Numbered from the stretch's first letter, positions 17,851 to 26,836 are shown. The stretch is DNA of 64,000 nt from Lichenicola sp964247755 (GCA_964247755.1 CAXTVX010000002.1:109743-173742), one strand, 5' to 3'. Numbers and translations are program-made. The notes: generated from the letters alone by a model not told the origin.

Positions 17851-18549
17851 TCAGCCCGGCGTGCGGCGCCGCGATCCCGGGGGCGGCGTCCCGCGTCCGG
17901 CACGCGCGCGGCCCCTGGGCGGAAGGGGCGAGACCAGCACGTCGCTGGCATCGGCGCCGAGTAGGCGCAGCTGCGTCGGCTCGGCGCCCGGCACGTCGGC
18001 TCCCGCCTGGGCGTCGAGCGGGATCGGCCAGAAGCACTCCACGCGGCCGTCCTCGCCGCGCAGCGCCAGGAACACCACGCGGTCGACCGCTCCGGCAGGA
18101 GCCGCTTCCAGCGCCAGCCTGAACACCAGCCCGTCGGCCTTGTCGCCGCCCAGCGCCATGGTCAGCTGCTGCGCCTCGATCACCTGGCGGCGCAGGGTGC
18201 GGCTGGTCGGGTCGTCGGCCGAGCCGCGGAAGAAGCGCACCGGCACGTCCTCGATCAGGAACACGAAGTGGTGGCTGCCGTCGAGCACGGTGAGCCAGTC
18301 ATGGGTGCCGCGCTCGGCTGCGCGCTGCAAGCGCTGGCGGCCGAACGCGTAGGCGCGGCAGCCGATCGACCAGGTGTCGTCGCCCATCTCGATCGAGGCC
18401 AGGCGCACCGCGTCGCGCCTGGCGTGCGCCAGCAACAGCGCGCACACGCGCAGCCGCTCCTCGGTCAGGGCCGGGTGGATGGTCCAGGGCAGGACGTCCG
18501 CCGGCACCACGATGGGTCGGTCTGGTTGCTGGTGATCCGGGGAAGCCAC
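17851..18549 (-). CDS. Conserved-type hypothetical protein
   Basis: Not recognised. From a GTG start at 18549 it has 232 residues and no signal peptide or membrane helix. The body (about 25-190) looks globular and alternates charged and hydrophobic stretches (WLTVLDGSHHFVFLIEDVPVRFFRG; QLTMALGGDKADGLVFRLALE). The C-terminal 30 residues are an Arg/Pro/Gly tail likely to be disordered. Codon usage matches neighbouring genes, supporting real coding. Convergent with the secreted protein, 24 bp apart. Confidence 0.65.
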   Translation of the reverse strand: MASPDHQQPDRPIVVPADVLPWTIHPALTEERLRVCALLLAHARRDAVRLASIEMGDDTWSIGCRAYAFGRQRLQRAAERGTHDWLTVLDGSHHFVFLIEDVPVRFFRGSADDPTSRTLRRQVIEAQQLTMALGGDKADGLVFRLALEAAPAGAVDRVVFLALRGEDGRVECFWPIPLDAQAGADVPGAEPTQLRLLGADASDVLVSPLPPRGRARAGRGTPPPGSRRRTPG

Positions 18550-18682
18550 GAGGCGAGCCTAGCATGGCGGACGGCCACGGCCAGACGATCATCCGGAGTG
18601 GCAGGGACAGCGGAAAGCGTCCGACGCGAACCGGAGCGGGTGGCAAGCGTTCGGGAGCCGGATCAACCCGAGGCCACACGCC

Positions 18683-18868
18683 ATGTCCGTGTTCCCGTCG
18701 CTGCCGTCGATCGACGCCCCGGAGGTCAATCTCCGTCCGGACCAGGCGCCGCTGGTCCAGCCTGCCGACACGGCGGCGGACGGGTCGCCGGCGCGGCGTC
18801 CGGGCGATCCGGGTCCGGCGCCGGTGGATGACGGGGCGCCGATCTTCTCGACCGACCCGCTGGGCTAG
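18683..18868 (+). CDS. Small acidic Pro-rich protein, hypothetical
   Basis: A 61-residue frame from ATG 18683, with GAGG 9 nt upstream and high GC at third positions. Composition is dominated by Pro, Asp and Ala (PEVNLRPDQAPLVQPAD... FSTDPLG), so it is probably disordered; no family is recognised. It ends 92 bp before the assigned pabB start, inside the region that pabB would need for a full-length N terminus in another frame, so it could also be a spurious ORF. Confidence 0.4.
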   Translation: MSVFPSLPSIDAPEVNLRPDQAPLVQPADTAADGSPARRPGDPGPAPVDDGAPIFSTDPLG

Positions 18869-18960
18869 CGGACACGGCAGCGGCCTCGCCCGCAGCCCCG
18901 GGTCCTGGTCTCGCGCTGCACGTCCGCGAGATCGCCTGGCGCCTGCCGGAAGACGCGTTC

Positions 18961-20295
18961 GTGGCATTGGCCGACGAGCCGATGCCGGCATGGCTCGACA
19001 GCGCGGCGTCCGGCGCGCGCAGCCGCACCAGCTATCTGTGCGTGCGGCCGTTCCGGCTGGTCGAGGCCCGCGACGGGTGGGTGGCGGTGGACGGTGTCCG
19101 GCACCGCTGCGACCCGTTCGACGCCGTCGGGTCCGAGCTGAGGCGGTGGCAAATCGAGCCGGGCGCAGCACCGGTGCCGTTCTCAGGCGGCGCGATCGGG
19201 TTCTTCGGCTACGAGCTGGGCGGCGTGCTGGAGCGCCTGCCGGCGCGCCACCCGGACCCGCTCCGCCTGCCCGACATGAGCGTCGCGTTCTACGACGTGG
19301 TGGTGGCGTTCGACCGGCAGCAGGAGCGCTGCTGGCTGCTGTCCTCCGGCCTGCCGGAGCAGGATCCGGCGCGACGGGCCGAGCGCTCCGTGCGGCGGGC
19401 TCAGCAGACGCTGGCCCTGCTGGACCGCGTCCCGTCGCGGCCGCACCGGCCGGTTCCGCCGCTGGTGTGGACGCCGGACCTCGACCGCGCTGGCTACGAG
19501 GACCGGGTGCGCCGGGTGCTCGACTACATCCGCGCCGGCGACATCTTCCAGGCCAACCTGACGCTGCGCCACCTGGCGACGCGGCCGCCCGGGATCCCGG
19601 CGGCCGAGCTCTACCTGCGGCTGCGCGCCGCCACCCCGGCGCCGTTCGCCGCCTATCTTGGCTTCGGGGAGCTGGCGCTGCTCAGCGCCTCGCCCGAGCG
19701 CTTCCTGCGGCTCGACCCGCAGGGCCGGATCGAGACCCGGCCGATCAAGGGCACCCGGCCGCGCGCGGCCGATCCCGAGGCAGATCGACGCCTGCGCGAG
19801 GACCTGCTCGGCAGCACCAAGGACCGGGCGGAGAACCTGATGATCGTGGACCTCATGCGCAACGATCTCGGCCGGGTGGCCATGCTCGGCAGCGTGACGG
19901 TGCCGGCGCTGTGCGAGGCGGAAACATTCGCCACCGTGCACCACCTGGTCTCGGAGGTGCGGGCGCAGCTGCGTCCGGGACTCGGCGCCATGGACCTGCT
20001 GCGCGCCACCTTCCCCGGCGGCTCGGTGACGGGTGCGCCGAAGATCCGCGCGATGGAGATCATCGACGAGCTGGAAGCGTCGCGACGCGGGCCGTACTGC
20101 GGCAGCATCGCCTGGCTCGGCTACGACGGCGCCATGGACAGCAGCATCGTGATCCGCACCGTGGTCGCGACCGACAGCGTGCTGGTCGCCCAGGCCGGCG
20201 GCGGCATCGTTGCCGATTCCGACCCGGCGGCGGAATACGAGGAGATGCGGCTCAAGCTGCAGCCGCTGCTCCGGGCGCTCGGCGGCGAGGCGTGA
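18961..20295 (+). CDS. pabB: Aminodeoxychorismate synthase component I PabB
   Basis: Chorismate-utilising enzyme that, with an amidotransferase subunit, makes 4-amino-4-deoxychorismate for folate. Signatures: ANLTLRH, LSASPERFLRL, RPIKGTRPR, DLLGSTKDRAENLMIVDLMRNDLGRV, and FPGGSVTGAPKIRAMEIIDELE. From GTG 18961 there are 444 residues. The same frame is open further upstream with family-like residues (VREIAWRLPEDAF), but no ATG, GTG or TTG is available there, so the true start may be a CTG around 18916. TrpE is the alternative, but coupling to pabC and the motif set favour PabB. Confidence 0.9.
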   Translation: MALADEPMPAWLDSAASGARSRTSYLCVRPFRLVEARDGWVAVDGVRHRCDPFDAVGSELRRWQIEPGAAPVPFSGGAIGFFGYELGGVLERLPARHPDPLRLPDMSVAFYDVVVAFDRQQERCWLLSSGLPEQDPARRAERSVRRAQQTLALLDRVPSRPHRPVPPLVWTPDLDRAGYEDRVRRVLDYIRAGDIFQANLTLRHLATRPPGIPAAELYLRLRAATPAPFAAYLGFGELALLSASPERFLRLDPQGRIETRPIKGTRPRAADPEADRRLREDLLGSTKDRAENLMIVDLMRNDLGRVAMLGSVTVPALCEAETFATVHHLVSEVRAQLRPGLGAMDLLRATFPGGSVTGAPKIRAMEIIDELEASRRGPYCGSIAWLGYDGAMDSSIVIRTVVATDSVLVAQAGGGIVADSDPAAEYEEMRLKLQPLLRALGGEA

Positions 20296-21092
20296 CCTGC
20301 TGGCTGAACGGTGCGCTGCTGCCACGGGGCGAGGCCGCGATCGATCCGGACGACCGCGGCTTCACCCTCGGCGACGGGCTGTTCGAGACGGTGCGGATCG
20401 CGGGCGGGCAGCCGGCGCACCTGCCCCGCCACCTGCGCCGGCTGCGTGACGGTGCCGCCCTGCTCGGGATCCCGCTGCCCTGGGACGACGAGGCGCTCGG
20501 CGCCGCGTTCGCCGCCACGATTGCCGCCGTCGCGGTCGCGGACGGCAGCGCGCGGCTCACGCTGTCGCGCGGGCCGGCAGCCCGCGGCGTGCTTCCGCCG
20601 GAGACGTGCCGCCCGACCGTGCTGATCACCGCGGCCAATGCGGGGCCGTCGCCGGCCGGGCCGGTGCACGCGGTGCTGTGCACGACCACCCGGCGCAACG
20701 AGTGGTCGCCGTTGTCGCGGATCAAGTCGCTGAGCTACCTCGACGCGGTGCTGGCCCGGATCGAGGCGGACCGGCGCGGCGCCGGCGACGCGCTGCTGCT
20801 GAACACGCAAGGGAGGCTGGCGGAAGCCTCGGCGGCCAACCTGCTGGTGCTGCGCAGCGGCCGGCTGCTGACCCCGGCGGTGGCGGACGGCGCGCTGCCC
20901 GGCATACGGCGCGCGCTGCTGATCGAGCGCTGCGGTGCCGCGGAAGCGTCGTTGCCGCCGGAAGCGTTGCAGGAGGCGGAGGCTGTGTTCCTGAGCAGCA
21001 GCCTCGGCCTGCGCGAGGTCGCCAGCCTCGACGGGCGGGCGCTGCCCCGTCGCGACGACCTGCTGGCCGAGCTGGACCGGCGGACGCGCTGA
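20292..21092 (+). CDS. pabC: Aminodeoxychorismate lyase PabC (class IV PLP enzyme)
   Basis: Eliminates pyruvate from aminodeoxychorismate to give p-aminobenzoate. It is a class IV aminotransferase fold of 266 residues: DDRGFTLGDGLFETVRI near the N terminus, the PLP lysine in SRIKSLSYLD (K145), and LAEASAANLLVLRSGRLLTPA in the cofactor-phosphate region. GTG start at 20292 overlaps the pabB TGA (GTGA), so the two are translationally coupled. A branched-chain or D-amino-acid aminotransferase has the same fold; the pabB partner makes PabC most likely. Confidence 0.9.
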   Translation: MTCWLNGALLPRGEAAIDPDDRGFTLGDGLFETVRIAGGQPAHLPRHLRRLRDGAALLGIPLPWDDEALGAAFAATIAAVAVADGSARLTLSRGPAARGVLPPETCRPTVLITAANAGPSPAGPVHAVLCTTTRRNEWSPLSRIKSLSYLDAVLARIEADRRGAGDALLLNTQGRLAEASAANLLVLRSGRLLTPAVADGALPGIRRALLIERCGAAEASLPPEALQEAEAVFLSSSLGLREVASLDGRALPRRDDLLAELDRRTR

Positions 21093-21173
21093 ACACCCGA
21101 TCGTTCCGGTGCCGCTTGAACCGGTCCGCCCGATCGGGCAGGCAGGCGGTTCGGGAATGGGGAGCGTTGCGCC

Positions 21174-21380
21174 ATGGCACGAGACGGGACGGCCTCACAG
21201 CTGCGGCGCGCCGCGTGGCTGCTCCTGCTGCTTCCGTTCGCGGGGCTGCTGTGGGTGCCGTTCTACGACCGGCCCGGCCCGGCGCTGCTCGGCTTCCCGT
21301 TCTTTTACTGGTACCAGCTGGCCTGGGTGCCGGTGACCTCGGCGCTGGTGTGGCTGGTCTGGCGGCTGGAGCGGGCATGA
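21174..21380 (+). CDS. DUF3311-type small membrane protein
   Basis: A 68-residue protein with two hydrophobic helices (about 11-28 and 45-63) around FYDRPGPALLGFPFFYWYQLAWV, the pattern of the DUF3311 family that accompanies sodium:solute symporters. It ends in an ATGA overlap with the symporter gene, implying stoichiometric co-translation. Probably a small accessory subunit of the transporter. GGGGAG lies 9 nt upstream of the ATG. Confidence 0.85.
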   Translation: MARDGTASQLRRAAWLLLLLPFAGLLWVPFYDRPGPALLGFPFFYWYQLAWVPVTSALVWLVWRLERA

Positions 21381-22843
21381 ACGCCGTTCAAGCCGGACCG
21401 GGTGCCGCCGGCATCGCCGTGTTCGTGCTGCTGTTCGCGCTGACGATCGTGCTCGGCGCGTCTGCCGGCTGGCGGCGCGGGCGCAGCGGCGGTGCGGTCG
21501 CCGGGAGCACCGAGGAGTGGGGCCTGGGCGGCCGCTCGTTCGGCACCCTGATCACCTGGTTCCTGGTCGGCGGCGACTTCTACACCGCCTACACGGTGAT
21601 CGCGGTGCCGGCACTGGTCTATGCCACCGGCGCGTACGGCTTCTTCGCCCTGCCCTACACCATCATCGTCTATCCGTTCGTCTATGCGGTGATGCCGCGG
21701 CTGTGGCAGATCGCCAAGGCGGGCGGTCATGCCACCGCCGCCGACATCGTCCGCGCGCGATACGACAGCCGGGTCCTGGAGCGGGTGGTGGCGGCGACCG
21801 GGCTGCTGGCGATCCTGCCCTACATCGCGCTGCAGCTGGTCGGCATACGCACGGTGCTGGAGGCGCTCGGGCTGCCGGGCGAGGTGCCGCTGGTGGTCGC
21901 CTTCGCCTCGCTCGCCGCCTACACCTGGCTCGGCGGGCTGCACGCGCCGGCGGTCACCGCGTTCCTCAAGGACATCATGATCTATGTCGCGGTGATCGCG
22001 GCGGTCACGGTGATCCCGCGCCATCTCGGCGGCTACGGCGCGATGTTTGCCACTGCCGCCTCGCACATGAAGCCGGCGCCGGCGGGCCACGTGCTGGGCG
22101 CGGGGCAAGCCGTCCCGTACGCCACCCTGGCGCTGAGCTCGGCGCTGGCCGCCTTCCTGTATCCGCACACCCTGACCGGGGTGCTGGCGGCGCGGGACGC
22201 GGATACGATCCGGCGCAATGCGGTGATGCTGCCAGCCTACACCCTGCTGCTCGGGCTGATCGCGCTGCTGGGATTGATGGCGCATGCCGCCGGCATCGCC
22301 ACCACCCATCCGAACACGATCGTGCCGGCGCTGTTCCTCCGGATCTTTCCCGGCTGGTTCGCGGGCTTCTGCCTGGCCGCGATCGCGATCGGCGCACTGG
22401 TGCCGGCGGCGGTGATGGCGGTGGGGGCGGCCAACCTGCTGACGCGCAACCTGCTTCCCCCCCGCGCGCGGGTCGGGACCCGAAGCGCGCAGGTGACGGC
22501 GCTGCTGGTCAAGGTGGCGGCGCTGGGCTTTGTGCTGCTGCTGAACCCGCTGTTCGCGATCGACCTGCAGCTGCTGGGCGGGGTGTGGATCCTGCAGACC
22601 CTGCCGGCGCTGGTGTTGGGGCTGCTGCCCCTGCGGCTGACGCCGGCCGGGCTGCTGGCGGGCTGGGCGGCGGGCATGGCGGGCGGCACCGCCATCGTGT
22701 TCGCCGACGGGCTGAAACCGGTGCATGCGCTGCACCTGGTCGGCCCGCACGGGATCAGCGTGTCCACCGGGCTGCTGGCGCTCCTGCTCAACCTCCTGGT
22801 GGCGCTGGGGGTGTCGCTGGCTACTCGAAGGCGCGCCGGATGA
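21377..22843 (+). CDS. Sodium:solute symporter (SSS family)
   Basis: Inner-membrane transporter of 488 residues with about 13 predicted helices. EEWGLGGRSFGTLITWFLVGGDFYTAYTV is the SSS first-helix signature; TAADIVRARYDSRVLERVVA and YPHTLTGVLAARDADTIRRNAVMLP also match the family. The pairing with DUF3311 is typical of monocarboxylate/organic-acid permeases (MctP-like), but the substrate cannot be fixed from sequence. The last 23 bp overlap the 3' end of the convergent AIM24-family gene. Confidence 0.88.
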   Translation: MNAVQAGPGAAGIAVFVLLFALTIVLGASAGWRRGRSGGAVAGSTEEWGLGGRSFGTLITWFLVGGDFYTAYTVIAVPALVYATGAYGFFALPYTIIVYPFVYAVMPRLWQIAKAGGHATAADIVRARYDSRVLERVVAATGLLAILPYIALQLVGIRTVLEALGLPGEVPLVVAFASLAAYTWLGGLHAPAVTAFLKDIMIYVAVIAAVTVIPRHLGGYGAMFATAASHMKPAPAGHVLGAGQAVPYATLALSSALAAFLYPHTLTGVLAARDADTIRRNAVMLPAYTLLLGLIALLGLMAHAAGIATTHPNTIVPALFLRIFPGWFAGFCLAAIAIGALVPAAVMAVGAANLLTRNLLPPRARVGTRSAQVTALLVKVAALGFVLLLNPLFAIDLQLLGGVWILQTLPALVLGLLPLRLTPAGLLAGWAAGMAGGTAIVFADGLKPVHALHLVGPHGISVSTGLLALLLNLLVALGVSLATRRRAG

Positions 22844-23582
22844 GGCTGGAGGCGGCAACGCCGAGCGCCGAGCCTTCCGCCGAGGCGCCGACGGTCTCGC
22901 CGCCGAGATAGGGTGCGAGCGCGTGCGCCAGGTTGGGCACGGTCAGGGTCTGCAGCCAGATCCGCCCCGGACCGGTCAGCCTGGCGAGGAAGAACCCGTC
23001 GCCGCCGAACAGCTTGTTGCGTATGCCGGGCAGCATCGTGATGTCGAACCCGACGCTGTCCTCGAACATGCCGACATGGCCGGGATGGACGTCGATCGCC
23101 TCGCCCGGAGCCAGGTTGTGCTCCACCACGCCGCCGCCCAGCGTGCTCCAGAAGGTGCCGCTGCCTCCCACCTGCTGCAGCCGGAACCCGTCGCCGCCGA
23201 AGATGCCGGCGCCCAGCGAGCGCTGGAACCCGAGCCCGAGCGTGACGCCGTCGGTCGCGCACAGGAAGCCGTGCCGGTGCAGCAGGTAGGACCGGCCGGG
23301 ATCGATCCGGTGCTCGACGATGCTGCCCGGGATCTTCGCTGCGAAGGCGAGATGGCCGGGGCCGCCCTCGGCGCGGTACTCGGTCATGAACAGGCCGCCG
23401 CCGCCGAGCGAGCGCTTGACCGCGCCGAGGAAGCCGGTGGCGCCGGCCCCGGAGGTTGTGGTGCGCAGCGCGACGTTCGGGCTCTTCCAGGACAGCTCGC
23501 CGGTTTCCGAGATCAGCGTCTCGAACGGGTCGAGCGACACGTAGAGCACCGGCAGCATCTGGCCTTCGATCCGCGTCTGCAT
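22821..23582 (-). CDS. AIM24 / TIGR00266 family protein
   Basis: Soluble beta-rich protein of 253 residues; bacterial members of this family are uncharacterised, while the yeast namesake is mitochondrial. Recognised from repeated segments such as LGGGGLFMTEYRAEGGPGHLAFAAKIPG, FGGDGFRLQQVGGSGTFWSTLGG and FGGDGFFLARLTGPGRIWLQTL, an internally duplicated Gly-rich fold. ATG 23582 has GGGAGGG 6 nt upstream. A perfect 17-bp palindrome lies 22 bp before the start. Confidence 0.85.
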   Translation of the reverse strand: MQTRIEGQMLPVLYVSLDPFETLISETGELSWKSPNVALRTTTSGAGATGFLGAVKRSLGGGGLFMTEYRAEGGPGHLAFAAKIPGSIVEHRIDPGRSYLLHRHGFLCATDGVTLGLGFQRSLGAGIFGGDGFRLQQVGGSGTFWSTLGGGVVEHNLAPGEAIDVHPGHVGMFEDSVGFDITMLPGIRNKLFGGDGFFLARLTGPGRIWLQTLTVPNLAHALAPYLGGETVGASAEGSALGVAASSLIRRAFE

Positions 23583-23603
23583 GGGAAACCCTCCCTTTCG
23601 CTT

Positions 23604-23620
23604 CGATGCTGACAGCATCG
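23604..23620. promoter_or_regulatory. Perfect palindrome, possible operator of the AIM24 gene
   Basis: CGATGCTG-A-CAGCATCG: an exact 8-bp dyad around a single base, 22 bp upstream of the AIM24-family ATG in a 217-bp divergent region. Size and symmetry fit a dimeric-regulator site; a hairpin is unlikely with a one-base loop. No regulator gene is adjacent, so the protein that might bind is unknown. Confidence 0.4.
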
Positions 23621-23799
23621 TGCGACCGCCGACGCCATTCGACACGTCAATTAGATGGCACGCTTGCAATTACGCTGCTTTTTACGCCATGCCGATGCTG
23701 TTAAGTCACTGCCGGACCGGCCAGGCCGTGCGGCCCGGTTTCCTGCCCGCCCCGGCGAGCCCGCCATTCCAGCCAGAGCCTCCAGGAAGGTCGAGTGTG

Positions 23800-24099
23800 A
23801 TGCCCCTGTTTGTGATCGAGATCAGCGGCGAGCCGATTCTCGTGTTTCCCGAGGACACCCTGGCGCTGGCGCAGGAGGAGGCGGCTACCGGCAACGTCAC
23901 CGAGGCGCTGCAGGAGTTCGAGCGCAACGGCGCGCCGGTGTGGGACGGCGAGGTGAAACTGATGGTGCGCGAAGCCAGTGCGGACGAGGCGGCGCATTAC
24001 GACGCCGGCTTCGCCGAGGCGATGCAGGACGGCGAGGTGTCCGACGAGGACCGCGACGAGTTCGCGGTGTTCCTGATCGAGACGGATGACGCGGAGTGA
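23800..24099 (+). CDS. Small acidic protein, hypothetical
   Basis: A 99-residue protein beginning MPLFVIEISGEPILVFPEDT, with AGGAAGG about 10 nt before the ATG. It is strongly acidic toward the C terminus (DGEVSDEDRDEFAVFLIETDDAE). No family recognised with certainty. It overlaps the next small gene by one base (TGATG), so the pair probably forms an operon. Pattern and codon use look genuine. Confidence 0.65.
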   Translation: MPLFVIEISGEPILVFPEDTLALAQEEAATGNVTEALQEFERNGAPVWDGEVKLMVREASADEAAHYDAGFAEAMQDGEVSDEDRDEFAVFLIETDDAE

Positions 24100-24347
24100 T
24101 GACGGGCATGGATGGAATGGATCTGGCAGGAATGGCCGGCAGCACCGTGGCGGCGAAGCGTCCGCGCATGAGCTACCGCCAGGCGGCCCGGCTGATGATC
24201 AACAAGCACGGCCGGAACGCCCGCACCTGGGCGCTGAAGCGCGCCGCCGAGCTGCGCGCGGCCGACGACCTCGAGGCCGCGGCGCTGTGGGTGAAGGTGA
24301 GCGAGGAGGTCGCGGTGCAGCAGGCGGAAGCGTCGCACCTCGCCTGA
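24099..24347 (+). CDS. Small basic helical protein, hypothetical
   Basis: An 82-residue protein that starts at the ATG overlapping the previous stop; a GTG at 24096 and a later ATG before SYRQAARLM are alternatives. The body is helical and basic (RQAARLMINKHGRNARTWALKRAAEL) followed by DLEAAALWVKVSEEVAVQQ. It resembles short alphaproteobacterial proteins with a HG...A...A..RA..L pattern, but I cannot name it. Acidic and basic partners encoded in an overlapping pair may bind each other. Confidence 0.6.
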   Translation: MTGMDGMDLAGMAGSTVAAKRPRMSYRQAARLMINKHGRNARTWALKRAAELRAADDLEAAALWVKVSEEVAVQQAEASHLA

Positions 24348-24386
24348 ACCTGAGTGCCTGAAGCCTGGGTGCCTGAAGCGGGGGCC

Positions 24387-24719
24387 TCAGGCTGCCGGGA
24401 CGCTGTGGCTGTCGGCGACGAAGTGGAAGAACCGGCCGTTGAACGGGGACAGCACCTCCAGGGTCAGGGCGTGCGACCGGGTCTTGATGTCTGAGGCCAG
24501 CGACTGGTCCAGCGTCTCCTGCGAGGCAAAATCCATCTCCAGCACCATGACGATCGGGATCGCGCCGGGATCGGCGTGCAGCACCCGCTGCACCCGCACG
24601 TCCAGCACGTTGGGGAAGGAGCGCCAGATCGGTTCCAGCCGGGCCTTCACGTCGGCAAAGAACGCGTCCTCGCCGCCGGCCTCGATCGCGCCCTCGTAGA
24701 TCGCCACGCGTGTGAGCAT
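24387..24719 (-). CDS. EthD-like dimeric alpha/beta-barrel protein, hypothetical
   Basis: A 110-residue protein from ATG 24719 (GGAGG 6 nt upstream). RVAIYEGAIEAGGEDAFFADVKARLEPIWRSFP...VLHADPGAIPIVMVLEMDFAS has the length and beta-alpha-beta periodicity of the stress-responsive dimeric alpha/beta barrels (EthD, ABM). No catalytic residue assignment is possible. It follows trmB by 47 bp on the same strand and may be cotranscribed. Confidence 0.6.
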   Translation of the reverse strand: MLTRVAIYEGAIEAGGEDAFFADVKARLEPIWRSFPNVLDVRVQRVLHADPGAIPIVMVLEMDFASQETLDQSLASDIKTRSHALTLEVLSPFNGRFFHFVADSHSVPAA

Positions 24720-24766
24720 CGCCGCCTCCATCCGTCCTGCGGACAGCGCAGGATCGCGCGGCGGGT

Positions 24767-25465
24767 TCAGTCGCGCCGGACGAACGACCAGTACAGCGGC
24801 TGCCGGCCGGCGGCGAGCGCCTTGGCCTCGTAGCGGGTCGGCGGCCAGCCGTCCGGACGAAGGCGGGCAGGTTCCGGCGCCTCGAACAGCGCCCGTGCGG
24901 CTGGGGCGGCCATCACCTCCGCCACCCAGGCCTGGTAGGTCGGATCGTCGCTGGCGACCCGCCACACGGCACCGGGACGGAGCACGCGGGCCAGCAGCGG
25001 GACGGTTTCGGGATGCACGAAGCGGCGCTTGGCGTGCCGGGTCTTGGGCCAGGGATCGGGGAACAGGAGGAACAGCCGGTGCAGGCACGCATCGGGCAGG
25101 TCGCGCAGCAGGGTGCGCGCGTCGTCGTCCCACAGGCGCAGCCCGGGCGGCAGCGGCGCGGTGTCCTCCCTGCCCTCCGGCACCAGCCGCCCAAGCAGCG
25201 AGCACAGCCCGTTCTCGAACACCTCGCAGGCGATCAGCCCGATCCCCGGGTGGAGGCGGTTCTGCGCCAGCGCATGCTCGCCGCCACCGAAGCCCACCTC
25301 CAGCCACAGCGCCTCGGGCACGAGGCCGAAGCCGGATTGCGGGTCACGGGAAGCCGCGAAGCGCAGCCGCGGCAGCGTGAGGTCGAGCAGGCGCTGCTGA
25401 CGTGGACGCAGCGGGTGGCTGCGCAGCCGGCCATACAACCGGTCCGGCGGCGGCTTCACCGCCAC
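24767..25465 (-). CDS. trmB: tRNA (guanine46-N7)-methyltransferase TrmB
   Basis: SAM-dependent enzyme that makes m7G46 in the tRNA variable loop. There are 232 residues: SAM-binding EVGFGGGEHA in place of the canonical G-x-G-x-G, then LFPDPWPKTRHAKRRFVHPE, the TrmB signature, and a C-terminal TRYEAKALAAG substrate segment. The GTG start at 25465 has AGGA 7 nt upstream, inside the palindrome GTTCCTAGGAAC (25470-25481). Confidence 0.95.
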   Translation of the reverse strand: MAVKPPPDRLYGRLRSHPLRPRQQRLLDLTLPRLRFAASRDPQSGFGLVPEALWLEVGFGGGEHALAQNRLHPGIGLIACEVFENGLCSLLGRLVPEGREDTAPLPPGLRLWDDDARTLLRDLPDACLHRLFLLFPDPWPKTRHAKRRFVHPETVPLLARVLRPGAVWRVASDDPTYQAWVAEVMAAPAARALFEAPEPARLRPDGWPPTRYEAKALAAGRQPLYWSFVRRD

Positions 25466-25648
25466 GGAGGTTCCTAGGAACGGTCGGAAAATGCGCCAGG
25501 CCGAGCGAGAGCGCGTCGTCGCGTCAGCGACGGGGCGCGCCCGGCGTGGTTGTCGCGGACCCGGAGCGCAGCGGCCGTCCGGCCGTGAGCACCGGAAGCC
25601 GCGAGAACCGCGTCGGATCGCCGGCCTAGGGGCATTTAACGATCGTTT

Positions 25649-26836
25649 CTAGCGGTTGAAGGCTTGGCGGAGAGTGTCCACCAGGTCAGTTCGTTCCCAG
25701 GTGAAGTCGTCGCGGGCGAGATCCGGGGTGCGGCCGAAATGGCCATAGGCGGAGGTGGCGGCGTAAATCGGGCGGTTCAGGCGCAGGTGGCGGCGGATGC
25801 CGCGCGGGGTCAGGTCCACCACCTCGCGCAGCACCCGGCCGAGCCGGTCCTCGTCCACGTCGTGACCGGAGCCGTCCAGGTCGACGTACACCGAGAGCGG
25901 GTGCGCCACGCCGATGGCGTAGGAGATCTGCAGGGTGCAGCGGTCGGCGAGGCCGGCGGCGACGATGTTCTTGGCCAGGTAGCGGCACACATAGGCGGCC
26001 GAGCGGTCCACCTTGGTCGGGTCCTTGCCGGAGAATGCGCCGCCGCCGTGCGGAGCCGCGCCGCCATAGGTGTCGACGATGATCTTGCGCCCGGTCAGGC
26101 CGCAATCGCCGTCGGGACCGCCGATCACGAAGATACCGGTCGGGTTGACGTAGAACTCGTCCTCCGGGACCTCCCAGCCTTCGGGCAGCACCTCGGCGAC
26201 GACGCCGCGCAGCGCGTCGCGTATCTCCGCCTGCGGCTTGCCCTCGTCGTGCTGGGTGGAGATTACGACGCTGGTGGCGCCGACCGGGCGGCCGTCGACG
26301 TAGCGCAGCGTCACCTGGCTCTTGGCGTCGGGCTGCAGGCCGTGGCCGCGCGGGTCGCCGTCCTTCCTGAGCTCGTTCATGCGGCGCAGGATGGCGTGCG
26401 CGTAGTGGATCGGCGCCGGCATCAGGGTCGCGGTCTCGCGGGTGGCGTACCCGAACATGATGCCCTGGTCGCCGGCCCCCTCCTCCTTGTTGCCGGTGCC
26501 GTCGACGCCGACCGCGATGTCGGCGGACTGTGCATGGAGGTGGTACTGCACCTCGGCGTTGCGCCAGGAGAAGCCGCTCTGGTCGTAGCCGATGTCGCGC
26601 ACCGCATCGCGCGCGGCGGCGATCAGCAACTCCTTCGTCACCGAGGCGGGACCCCGCACCTCGCCCGCCAGCACGATGCGGTTGGTGGTGACCAGCGTCT
26701 CGCAGGCGACGCGCGCCTCGGGGTCGGCCTGGAGGAAGCTGTCCAGCACCGCGTCGCTGATGCGGTCGGCGACCTTGTCCGGATGGCCCTCGGACACGGA
26801 TTCCGACGTGAACAGGAACTCGCCCTTGTTGCGCAT
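25649..26836 (-). CDS. metK: S-adenosylmethionine synthetase MetK
   Basis: Makes SAM from methionine and ATP. The 395-residue protein starts MRNKGEFLFTSESVSEGHPDK, with the ATP-binding GHPDK at 17-21; GAGDQGIMFGYA and GGGAFSGKDPTKVDRS are the two PROSITE-type signatures. ATG 26836 has GAGGAG 7 nt upstream; the open frame beyond is ignored. It is 118 bp downstream of dapB. I found no convincing SAM-class riboswitch in that gap. Its product is the methyl donor for TrmB just downstream. Confidence 0.97.
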   Translation of the reverse strand: MRNKGEFLFTSESVSEGHPDKVADRISDAVLDSFLQADPEARVACETLVTTNRIVLAGEVRGPASVTKELLIAAARDAVRDIGYDQSGFSWRNAEVQYHLHAQSADIAVGVDGTGNKEEGAGDQGIMFGYATRETATLMPAPIHYAHAILRRMNELRKDGDPRGHGLQPDAKSQVTLRYVDGRPVGATSVVISTQHDEGKPQAEIRDALRGVVAEVLPEGWEVPEDEFYVNPTGIFVIGGPDGDCGLTGRKIIVDTYGGAAPHGGGAFSGKDPTKVDRSAAYVCRYLAKNIVAAGLADRCTLQISYAIGVAHPLSVYVDLDGSGHDVDEDRLGRVLREVVDLTPRGIRRHLRLNRPIYAATSAYGHFGRTPDLARDDFTWERTDLVDTLRQAFNR

